Shown here: one piece after another, positions 6,720 through 13,832 of the stretch
Layout: each line of letters opens with the position of its first letter
How positions within the stretch are numbered: position 1 is the first letter of the stretch
Assembly: GCA_023228995.1 (NCBI GenBank)
Contig: JALOAD010000061.1
Span: 1-19,512, forward strand
Direction of reading: 5' to 3'
Origin: JALOAD01 sp023228995 [NCBI: Candidatus Muiribacterium halophilum]
GTDB taxonomy: Bacteria > Muiribacteriota > Muiribacteriia > Muiribacteriales
DNA length: 19,512 nt
The notes under the pieces: generated by a model
What the model was told of the DNA's origin: nothing
Database searches by the model: none
Seen by the model: the letters and a program-made list of their open reading frames with translations, nothing else
Position numbers and translations under genes: made by a program

Positions 6720-8561
6720 ATGTCTAAACAAATGGAAAAACAACACAAAGAATTCAAATTTCAGGCTGAAACAAATAAAATGCTTGATATTGTCATTCAC
6801 TCTCTTTACACTGACAAATCTATATTTTTGAGAGAACTTGTATCAAATGCATCAGATGCTCTTGAAAAAATGAGATATATCTCGCTCACACAAAATGATT
6901 ATACAGATAAAGAAATTGGCTTTAATATTAATATAGAACTTGATGAAAAATCTAATAAAGTTATTATAAAAGATACTGGAATTGGCATGAATTTTGATGA
7001 ATTAAAGAAAAATTTAGGTACTATTGCTCATTCAGGAGCTTTAGAATATCTTTCAAAAGTTAAAAACGAAAAAGATCTTCAGCTAATTGGCCAATTTGGA
7101 GTAGGTTTTTATTCAGCTTTTATGGTAGCGGACAAAGTTATAGTAAAAACAAGATCATATCAAAAAGATTCAAAAACTTATAAATGGGAATCTGACGGAA
7201 AAACTTCATATACAATAGATGAAACCGATGTATTACCAAGAGGTACTCAGATTGAAATATTCCTAAAAGAAGATAATAAAGATTTTACAAATGACTATAC
7301 AGTTAAAGATATTATCAAAAAGCATTCAAGTTTTATTGCTTTTCCAGTATTTGTTGGAGAAGAAAAAATTAATACTGTTGAAGCATTATGGACAAAAAAT
7401 ACATCCGAAGTTACAACTGAACAATATAATGAATTTTATAAATTTATATCAAATGATTTTCAAGAACCAATGTTTAATATTCATTTTAGCACTGATGCAC
7501 CTATTTCAATCAATTCTATATTATTTTTACCAGAATCAAATGTTGAAAAATTAGGATTCAGAGGACTTGAAGATTCAGAAGTTGGACTTTATTGTAAAAA
7601 AATATTAATTGAACCAAAAGCAAAAAACATTCTTCCAAAATGGCTTAGATTTGTAAAAGGAGTTGTTGACAGTGAAGATCTTCCACTTAATATATCAAGA
7701 GAAACTCTACAAGATAGCACATTAATTACAAAAATCAGAAATATTTTAACAAGAAAGGTTATAAAATTCCTTGAAGAACAAAGCAAAAAAGATAAAGAAA
7801 AATTTGAAAAATTTTATAAAGAATTCTCAGTTTTCATAAAAGAAGGAATTGTAACTGATTTTGAAAGAAAAAATGATTTAACAACATTATTAAGATATGA
7901 AACTTTAAACAACAAAGAACTTACATCATTTGATCAATATATAGAAAATATGAAAGAAGGACAAGAAGAAATATATTTTATAACAGGTTCAAATCATAAC
8001 AGTTTAAAAGCAAGTCCTTATATAGAAGTATTTGCCAAAAAAGGATTAGATGTAATATTTGCTTATGAACCAGTTGATGATTTTGTATTTCAACACTTTA
8101 CCGAATACAAAGGCAAAAAAATAGTATCAGTTGATTCAGCAAAACTAGATCTTGATGAAAAAAAGACAGAAGGAATAGCTGATATAGAAGCTCTAGCAAA
8201 ATGGATGAAAGATGAAGTATTAAAAGATAAAGTAAAAGAAGTCAAAATATCCAATAGATTAGTAGATAGTCCAGCAATATTAGTAAGTGAAGGAATGACG
8301 CAAGGAATGCAAAGATTCATGCAGGCAATGAATCAATCAGGACAAGGCAGTGAAATGCCAACAGGATTAAATGATCTTGAAATAAATTCAGATAATGAAA
8401 TAATAAAAAAATTAACAACATTAAGAAATACAAATAAAAAATTAGCAGAGGAAATAACAGAACAATTATTTGACAATGCAGCGATATTAGCAGGATTAAC
8501 AACTGATTTTAAATCACTTGTCACAAGAATGAATAAAATAATTGAAACCGCTATAAAATAA
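6720..8561 (+). CDS. htpG: Molecular chaperone HtpG (bacterial Hsp90)
   Basis: A homodimeric cytosolic ATP-driven chaperone that remodels client proteins, often with DnaK. The GHKL nucleotide pocket is complete: LRELVSNASDAL (Glu39, Asn43), DTGIGM (85-90), GTIAHSGALEYL lid segment (100-111) and GQFGVGF (124-130). The middle-domain catalytic-loop signature NISRETLQ is present. The 613-aa length is normal for HtpG. ATG 6720 follows a perfect AGGAGG (6706-6711) with 8-nt spacing. The gene is monocistronic. Codons are A-rich, and towards the 3' end Leu codons move from ctt to tta/cta. No hairpin of its own follows the stop; the REPIN 8 nt downstream may serve as 3' end. Confidence 0.98.
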   Translation: MSKQMEKQHKEFKFQAETNKMLDIVIHSLYTDKSIFLRELVSNASDALEKMRYISLTQNDYTDKEIGFNINIELDEKSNKVIIKDTGIGMNFDELKKNLGTIAHSGALEYLSKVKNEKDLQLIGQFGVGFYSAFMVADKVIVKTRSYQKDSKTYKWESDGKTSYTIDETDVLPRGTQIEIFLKEDNKDFTNDYTVKDIIKKHSSFIAFPVFVGEEKINTVEALWTKNTSEVTTEQYNEFYKFISNDFQEPMFNIHFSTDAPISINSILFLPESNVEKLGFRGLEDSEVGLYCKKILIEPKAKNILPKWLRFVKGVVDSEDLPLNISRETLQDSTLITKIRNILTRKVIKFLEEQSKKDKEKFEKFYKEFSVFIKEGIVTDFERKNDLTTLLRYETLNNKELTSFDQYIENMKEGQEEIYFITGSNHNSLKASPYIEVFAKKGLDVIFAYEPVDDFVFQHFTEYKGKKIVSVDSAKLDLDEKKTEGIADIEALAKWMKDEVLKDKVKEVKISNRLVDSPAILVSEGMTQGMQRFMQAMNQSGQGSEMPTGLNDLEINSDNEIIKKLTTLRNTNKKLAEEITEQLFDNAAILAGLTTDFKSLVTRMNKIIETAIK

Positions 8562-8569
8562 AACCTTTG

Positions 8570-8750
8570 GGGGTCAGGTCTTCGGAATTCGAATTCTTTT
8601 ATTCGAATTAAGTAAACTGACAGAAGGGAGCGTGCTTTTCTAATATTTTAAAAAGTATTGTATTTAAAGTTATTTAAGCTGAAAATAGTAAGTTTTCAAT
8701 AACAGTCAGGTTTTTGAAATTTGAAAATCGAATTCCGAAGACCTGACCCC
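8570..8750. mobile_element. REPIN-like non-autonomous element (two inverted REPs)
   Basis: The 181-bp element is bounded by perfect 23-bp inverted repeats (8570-8592 and 8728-8750) that begin GGGGTCAGGTCTTCGG. Each half folds on itself. On the left, AATTCGAAT (8586-8594) pairs with ATTCGAATT (8601-8609), and outer GTCAG (8573-8577) with CTGAC (8617-8621). On the right, 8705-8724 pairs with 8728-8747 over 20 positions with four non-Watson-Crick pairs and an AAA loop. The same terminal repeat ends the RAYT at 3225-3247, so this element is presumably mobilised by that transposase or a relative. It codes for nothing and sits between the 3' ends of convergent genes, where it could also end transcripts. 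Confidence 0.85.
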
Positions 8751-8755
8751 GCTTT

Positions 8756-9772
8756 TTATTTAATTGGGCAATAATCTGTCTTATTTCCGTAAAATTCTCT
8801 GGAAAAATAAAATCCAACATCTGGACTGTTATCAAAATTTAATATATTTTCCATAAAGGAAAAAGTAAAAACATTTCTTCCGTTTTTCCATTTCCAACCG
8901 TAATTTACTATGTATGTTGATTTATCAAATTCTGGAACATCTTTTGTTATTTTTTGGCTGAATTGTAGCTGAAAAAATGCATGTTTTTTTGAGTTTAATA
9001 CTGTTTCTACTGTATAAAATATTCCAGCATTATATTTTTCAAAATGTATAGGTCCTAAAAAATTTTCTCTAAATTTTGTTAATCCAACATTAATATAATG
9101 AAATTTTTGTCCTGTATTGAAAACCCAAGCATAAGATACTGTTATATCGCCTTTTTTAACATTCAATGTTTCTGACAATGTTTTAGTTGGTAATTGAAAG
9201 TTTAAAAAAAATCCTCTTGGTAATTTTGGATTTGAATATATATTTTTTTGTAATATTATGTTTATATTACCTCTATCTAATCCTTGAAGTTCTTTTTTTG
9301 TTGTTTCAAAAACATTGCCATATATGTCTTTTACCCAATATTTCATTGAATTCCTAGGTTGAATTTCTCTGTTAGCATTTGTTATTCCTAAAGCTGAATG
9401 AAAATTTTCTATTTCTCTATCGAGTATACCTCCATTAAGATAGTATAATGGAAAATTTATATTAACAACATAATCATTTTTAAAACCTATGGATAACATA
9501 TGATCCATACTTAAAACTTCAAGATCTATCATAAAATAATCTTTTTTGTAATTCCAAACATTTATCCATGAATAAGAAGTTCTGTATTTGTAATCACCAG
9601 CTTTCATTGGAAATGGTGTCATTGGGATTAAATTGTTTTTTAGGCCTCTAAGTGGTGAGGATATGTGGTAATGTATAGGTCCCCAGCCAATATTTTTAAA
9701 ACAATCTTCATTTGATGAATCTGCAATTGTTATAAAAAATAATGTTATTATTGTAAAAATTAATTTTTTCAT
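8756..9772 (-). CDS. DUF3187-like outer-membrane protein
   Basis: An exported protein with N-terminal MKKLIFTIITLFFITIADSS, a short signal peptide with no ideal cleavage triplet. The segment GGILDREIENFHSALGI (114-130) followed by Arg135 and PRN (139-141) resembles the conserved D-x-x-I-E-x-FH-x-x-x-GL...R region of DUF3187, a family of presumed outer-membrane proteins of unknown role. The C-terminal half alternates hydrophobic and polar residues with aromatic strand ends, as in beta barrels, but the protein ends in PIK rather than an aromatic residue. Length is typical. The start at 9772 has no visible Shine-Dalgarno; AT-rich TAATAT/TATATT sequences lie just upstream, so a leaderless start is possible. 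The gene is convergent with htpG and divergent from the LptF/G gene. Confidence 0.72.
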   Translation of the reverse strand: MKKLIFTIITLFFITIADSSNEDCFKNIGWGPIHYHISSPLRGLKNNLIPMTPFPMKAGDYKYRTSYSWINVWNYKKDYFMIDLEVLSMDHMLSIGFKNDYVVNINFPLYYLNGGILDREIENFHSALGITNANREIQPRNSMKYWVKDIYGNVFETTKKELQGLDRGNINIILQKNIYSNPKLPRGFFLNFQLPTKTLSETLNVKKGDITVSYAWVFNTGQKFHYINVGLTKFRENFLGPIHFEKYNAGIFYTVETVLNSKKHAFFQLQFSQKITKDVPEFDKSTYIVNYGWKWKNGRNVFTFSFMENILNFDNSPDVGFYFSREFYGNKTDYCPIK

Positions 9773-9866
9773 ATTATTAATATATTAGAAAAATAAAAAA
9801 AATCAAATTCATTAATTTTTATTTAATTTAAATGGAATTAGCATTGTTATTATCAAATTTTATAAA

Positions 9867-9875
9867 ACCTGACCC
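9867..9875 (-). repeat. Possible REP end relic
   Basis: ACCTGACCC matches the outer end of the REP terminal repeat found at 3239-3247 and 8742-8750, but only over 9 bases and without the CGAATTCCGAAG part. It lies in the divergent spacer. It may be a decayed copy, and chance is not excluded. Confidence 0.3.
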
Positions 9876-9920
9876 TGATTTTTCTTCAGATTTTTCTTCT
9901 TCTTGCTAAATTTATTAAAA

Positions 9921-9929
9921 TATTATAAA
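9921..9929 (+). promoter_or_regulatory. Putative -10 box of the LptF/G gene
   Basis: TATTATAAA ends 8 nt before ATG 9938, and the leader between them (CTTCTTTT) has no Shine-Dalgarno. As with the RAYT, the start could be leaderless. TTGCTA (9903-9908) is a possible -35 with a short 15-nt spacer to TATAAA. Confidence 0.4.
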
Positions 9930-9937
9930 CTTCTTTT

Positions 9938-11026
9938 ATGGTTAAAATACTTGATAGGTATATCTTTAAGTCGCTTTTTGGACCTTTTGTATTTGGGGTT
10001 TTGAGTTTTCTTATAATAATGGCAATCGATCCTTTATACAATGCTTTGTCTTATATAATAATTAGAGGAAAACCAACCTCAATAGTTCTTAAATGGTTTG
10101 GTTACAAAATGCTTTCTAAAGATCTTATCTTTGTATTTCCAATGAGTGTTCTTATGTCAACTCTTATTGTAATGGGGAATTTTTCAAAACTCTCCGAGGT
10201 TACTGCTATGAAATCTGGTGGTATAAGTTTTTTTAGAATTGTTCGACCTGTTATGGTATTTACTTTTTTTGTGTCTATTATGACTTTTGTTGTTTATGAA
10301 AAAATTGTTCCTAATGCTATTGAACAGGAAGAAATTTACAAGACTTTTAAATTGCAAAATATGCCGAGATTTATTACAAAGGAAAATATTTTTTTAAGAG
10401 AAGATAAAGATAAATTTTTATATATTAGAAGAGTTAATTTTTATAATAGAACTTTTAATTATCTTATGCTTTATTATATAGAAGATGGACTTTTAAAAAA
10501 AACTTTAGCGTCAAGAACTGGTAGAATTAACAAAGATGATACTTGGATTCTTGAACAGGGTAGTGAAAATACTTTTGATGAAAATGGTTTTGTGTCAAAT
10601 GTTCAAAAATTTACAAATAGAGAATTGAAATTGAATAATACTCTAATTGAAATTGAAAATTTTGATAAAGAAGATCCAGATGCTATGACTTTTATTGAAC
10701 TTTATAGGAAAATTAAAAATCTCGCAAAACATGGTGTTCTTAATCTTAATAAATATCTAGTTGCTCTCTATCAAAAAACAGCAATGCCTTTTTCTTGTAT
10801 GATATTTGGTCTTGTCGGAGCAGCTATGGGAACTACTTCCAAAAGGTCTGGTACATTTACTAACTTAGGCTTAAGTGTTATAATGATATTTGTATATTAT
10901 GTTTTGATGTCTTTTCTTAAATCTTATGGTGAGGCTGGGAGAATTCTCCCGATATTTGCTACCTGGATGCCTAATCTGATGTTTTTAGTATTTGGTATCT
11001 TTTTAGCTTCTAAAGTGAAAAATTAA
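9938..11026 (+). CDS. LptF/LptG family lipopolysaccharide export permease
   Basis: An inner-membrane subunit of the LptB2FG-type ABC transporter, which extracts lipopolysaccharide and hands it to the LptA bridge. The topology is the family's: three N-terminal helices (about 11-33, 62-82, 101-122), a periplasmic jelly-roll region (about 125-270) and three C-terminal helices (about 278-299, 307-328, 337-358). The conserved E-x-x-A-x-x-x-x-G-I-S-x-x-R (87-100, the coupling-helix region that contacts LptB) and YQKTAMPF (278-285) are visible. At 362 aa it is standard length. LptF and LptG cannot be separated by eye; only one copy is here, so the partner must be elsewhere. The next gene starts 19 nt downstream on the same strand, so co-transcription is likely. 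Confidence 0.93.
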   Translation: MVKILDRYIFKSLFGPFVFGVLSFLIIMAIDPLYNALSYIIIRGKPTSIVLKWFGYKMLSKDLIFVFPMSVLMSTLIVMGNFSKLSEVTAMKSGGISFFRIVRPVMVFTFFVSIMTFVVYEKIVPNAIEQEEIYKTFKLQNMPRFITKENIFLREDKDKFLYIRRVNFYNRTFNYLMLYYIEDGLLKKTLASRTGRINKDDTWILEQGSENTFDENGFVSNVQKFTNRELKLNNTLIEIENFDKEDPDAMTFIELYRKIKNLAKHGVLNLNKYLVALYQKTAMPFSCMIFGLVGAAMGTTSKRSGTFTNLGLSVIMIFVYYVLMSFLKSYGEAGRILPIFATWMPNLMFLVFGIFLASKVKN

Positions 11027-11045
11027 GCTGATTCTGGAGGGTATT

Positions 11046-12275
11046 ATGGATATGATTGCTCAGGGTAAAGAAAGAGTTAAATGGGCTAGTAAATTTATGC
11101 CTGTATTAGGAGAAATTGAAGAAAGATTTGATGAGGATAATATTTTTGAAGGTAAAAAAATTGGTCTTTGTCTTCATATTACACCTGAAACTGCTTATTT
11201 AGTTGAAATTCTTGTTAAATCTGGTGCTGATGTCATGCTTACTGCTGCAAATCCTATATCATCACAGCCTGATATAATCGAATACCTTAAAAATAAACTT
11301 AATGTTAAAGTGCTTGGATTTAGAGGTATGTCAGATGAGGATTATAAAAAAGCTGTTGAGAAACTTATTGATTGGGGTCCTGATTATGTATTAGATGATG
11401 GAGCTGACCTTGTCATTGCTGCACATAAAAAAGGTTGTACTAGTTTAAAAGGTGCTACAGAAGAAACTGCTACTGGTTATTATAGATTACTTAAATATGA
11501 AGATGAAAATATGCTAAACATTCCAGTTATAGCTACAAGTTTTTCATTTTGTCATAATCTTTTTGATAATAAACACGGTACGAGTCAGTCTGTTATTGAT
11601 GGGATTATTCGAGCTACAAATAGTATGTTATCTGGTAAAACTATTGTGGTTATTGGATATGGTCAATGTGGTTCTACTTTTGCTAAAAAAGTAAAAGGTC
11701 TTGGTGCAAATGTTGTTATATGCGAAACTAGTCCTCAAAAAGCTTTGGAAGCTGTTTTTGAAGGTTTTTCTGTTAAAAAAATGAATGAAGCTAGTAAAAT
11801 TGGTGATATATTTTGTACTTTTAGTGGTAATATAAATGTTATTAGAAAAGAACATTTTCTTAATATGAAAGATAATGCAATTGTATGTAATGCTGGGCAT
11901 TTTGATGTTGAAATAGATCTTAAAGGGCTTGAAGAAATCACTGAAAACTCCGAAAGAGTTAGAGAATTTGTCCGTGAATATACTTTAATCAATAAAAATA
12001 GGATAAATTTACTTACAGAAGGTAGAATAGTTAATATGACAGCTGCTGAAGGTCATCCGGCTGCTGTTATGGATATAAGTTTTTCACTTCAGCTTTTATC
12101 GTTAGAACTTTTTTTACAGGATGATGGGACAATGGAACCTGGTTTATATGAAGTTCCTGAATATATTGATGAAAGTATAGCAAATCTCAAGCTTATGTCT
12201 TTTGGTGTAGAAATTGATGATTATACAAAAGAACAGCTTCATTATCTTGAAAATAATGAAATGATGTTGGTTTAG
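11046..12275 (+). CDS. S-adenosylhomocysteine hydrolase homologue with altered active site
   Basis: An NAD-dependent enzyme fold that in the family splits S-adenosylhomocysteine to adenosine and homocysteine. Kept features: HIT at 44-46 (substrate His), DDGADL (117-122), EETATG (139-144), FDN (173-175), the Rossmann motif GYGQCG (204-209) with Glu227 for NAD ribose, NAGHFDVEID (282-291) and GHP (336-338). The C-terminus is the short Thermotoga-like type without the Lys/Tyr tail. Changed feature: the usual NDxxTK before FDN is SFSFCH (165-170), so the position of the catalytic Lys (human Lys186) is His170 and the preceding Asn-Asp pair is Ser-Phe. It may use another substrate, such as S-inosylhomocysteine, or work differently. 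ATG 11046 has GGAGG 5 nt upstream. Length is 409 aa. Confidence 0.88.
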   Translation: MDMIAQGKERVKWASKFMPVLGEIEERFDEDNIFEGKKIGLCLHITPETAYLVEILVKSGADVMLTAANPISSQPDIIEYLKNKLNVKVLGFRGMSDEDYKKAVEKLIDWGPDYVLDDGADLVIAAHKKGCTSLKGATEETATGYYRLLKYEDENMLNIPVIATSFSFCHNLFDNKHGTSQSVIDGIIRATNSMLSGKTIVVIGYGQCGSTFAKKVKGLGANVVICETSPQKALEAVFEGFSVKKMNEASKIGDIFCTFSGNINVIRKEHFLNMKDNAIVCNAGHFDVEIDLKGLEEITENSERVREFVREYTLINKNRINLLTEGRIVNMTAAEGHPAAVMDISFSLQLLSLELFLQDDGTMEPGLYEVPEYIDESIANLKLMSFGVEIDDYTKEQLHYLENNEMMLV

Positions 12276-12327
12276 AGCAAGAGGAGCTTACTAATTAAAA
12301 ATTAATAATTAATAATGAATAATTAGA

Positions 12328-12880
12328 GTGAAATGGTGAAATGGTGAAATGGTGAAATGGTGAGATAGTGAAATGGTGAAATGGTGAAATGGTGAAATGG
12401 TGAAATGGTGAGATAGTGAAATGGTGAAATAGTGAAATGGTGAAATAGTGAAATAGTGAAATAGTGAGATAGTGAAATAGTGAAATAGTGAGATTGTGAG
12501 ATAGTGAAATGGTGAAATAGTGAAATAGTGAAATAGTGAAATGGTGAAATGGTGAGATAGTGAAATAGTGAGATAGTGAAATAGTGAAATAGTGAGATTG
12601 TGAGATAGTGAAATGGTGAAATAGTGAAATAGTGAAATAGTGAGATAGTGAAATAGTGAGATAGTGAAATAGTGAAATGGTGAAATAGTGAAATGGTGAA
12701 ATGGTGAAATGGTGAGATAGTGAAATGGTGAAATGGTGAAATAGTGAAATGGTGAAATGGTGAAATGGTGAAATGGTGAGATAGTGAAATGGTGAAATGG
12801 TGAAATGGTGAGATAGTGAAATGGTGAAATGGTGAAATGGTGAAATGGTGAAATGGTGAAATGGTGAAATGGTGAAATGG
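12328..12880 (+). repeat. 69-unit tandem array of an 8-bp repeat (minisatellite)
   Basis: Sixty-nine contiguous octamers of the form GTGARATN, with no insertions or phase breaks, plus one trailing G. Four unit types occur: GTGAAATG (most common), GTGAAATA, GTGAGATA and GTGAGATT (twice only). Ten consecutive units are duplicated exactly (12456-12535 and 12560-12639). The outer parts are nearly pure GTGAAATG, the middle is the most varied. The plus strand has no C from 12292 to 12887. The array fills the gap between the SAH hydrolase homologue and pnp, together with an AT-rich prefix (12292-12327) and repeats after it. Confidence 0.98.
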
Positions 12881-12905
12881 GAAAGAACTAAATCCACTTT
12901 ACACA

Positions 12906-12958
12906 AAAATGTTCACCGAACATTTTAATTCGCCAAAAAATATTCACCGAACATTTTA
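12906..12958. repeat. Tandem pair of TGTTC-N3-GAACA palindromes
   Basis: AAAATGTTC (12906-12914), ACC, GAACATTTT (12918-12926) is a perfect 9-bp inverted repeat. A second copy follows 31 bp later (12937-12957), with ATATTC in place of ATGTTC, so one pair is lost. Their 3' sides share AACATTTTAATTC. The same palindrome core occurs at 2154-2176 near the RAYT. Confidence 0.8.
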
Positions 12959-12960
12959 AT

Positions 12961-12976
12961 TCACCATTTCACCATT
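12961..12976 (-). repeat. Inverted mini-copy of the octamer array
   Basis: TCACCATTTCACCATT is two array units in the opposite orientation, 80 bp after the array. In a transcript it could pair with any GTGAAATG-rich part of the array. It lies directly before the pnp leader. Confidence 0.75.
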
Positions 12977-13012
12977 CGCAGTTTTTAAAAAAATTAAAGG
13001 ATAGGATAAAAT

Positions 13013-13816
13013 ATGCAAAAAATTACTAAAACAGCAGAATTTATTAAACAAAAAATTGATATTGTTCCTGAAATAGCATTGATATTAGGGTCTGGACTTG
13101 GTTCTATAGCTGATATCATAGAAGATAAACAGATTATTGATTATAAAGATATACCAGATTTTCCTGTTTCACTTGTAGAAGGTCATAAAAATCGTTTTGT
13201 AATTGGTAAAATTAGTGGTAAAAATGTTATAGCAATGCAGGGTAGATTTCATTATTATGAAGGTTATTCTATGCAGGATATTGCAATGCCGATTAGAGTT
13301 TTTAAAAAACTTGGAGTTAAATCACTTTTAGTTACAAATGCAGCTGGTGGACTTAATCCTAATTTTGAAGTTGGCAATCTTATGGTTATTAACGATCATA
13401 TTAATTTTATGGGTGATAATCCACTTATGGGTAAAAACTTTGATGAACTTGGACCAAGATTCCCTGCAATGACTGGTGCTTATAATAAAGTCGATTTTAT
13501 TAGAGAATATGCTATTGAAGTCAATGTTCCTGTTGTTACAGGCTGCTATTTAGCTCTTACTGGTCCATGTTATGAAACTCCAGCTGAGCAGAGAATGTAT
13601 AGAAATTTCGCTGATGCTGTTGGAATGTCAACAGTTCCTGAAGTTATAACTGCTAAACATTGTGGTTATGAAAATATTCTTGGTATATCGCTTATTACAA
13701 ATGTGCATACTGGAACTTCTCATTTGATTCCAAATCATGAAGAAGTCGTTGAAGCTGCTGAAAAAGCTAAACCTTACTTTAAAAAACTTGTTATGAAACT
13801 TATTCAGAAAGTCTGA
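13013..13816 (+). CDS. pnp: Purine nucleoside phosphorylase (trimeric, inosine/guanosine type)
   Basis: Phosphorolysis of purine nucleosides to the base and ribose-1-phosphate in cytosolic salvage. The trimeric PNP/MTAP family motifs are complete: phosphate-binding GSGLG, GRFHYYEGY, NAAGGLN, GPCYETPAEQRM with the base-binding Glu, GMSTVPE, and ITN followed by HEEV near the end. The Glu and Asn pair is the one that reads 6-oxopurines (inosine, guanosine); MTAP is less likely. At 267 aa it is normal length. ATG 13013 has AGGA (13003-13006) 6 nt upstream. The gene heads a tight unit with prfA (16 nt gap). The SAH hydrolase homologue upstream may supply the nucleoside, although the octamer array now separates them. 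Confidence 0.95.
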   Translation: MQKITKTAEFIKQKIDIVPEIALILGSGLGSIADIIEDKQIIDYKDIPDFPVSLVEGHKNRFVIGKISGKNVIAMQGRFHYYEGYSMQDIAMPIRVFKKLGVKSLLVTNAAGGLNPNFEVGNLMVINDHINFMGDNPLMGKNFDELGPRFPAMTGAYNKVDFIREYAIEVNVPVVTGCYLALTGPCYETPAEQRMYRNFADAVGMSTVPEVITAKHCGYENILGISLITNVHTGTSHLIPNHEEVVEAAEKAKPYFKKLVMKLIQKV

Positions 13817-13832
13817 TATTTTGGGAGATTAA

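Noticed and set aside
9877-9899. GATTTTTCTTC direct repeat in the DUF3187/LptF spacer
   Set aside because: Simple T/C-rich sequence; too low in complexity to argue for a function.
12328-12880. The array as a CRISPR locus
   Set aside because: The units are 8 bp and contiguous, with no spacers and no cas genes nearby.
12295-12906. A 203-aa minus-strand open frame of repeated HFTISPFH
   Set aside because: It is only the reverse-strand translation of the octamer array: an 8-bp unit with no stop stays open in all phases. The frame has no credible start region and contains no non-repeat domain.
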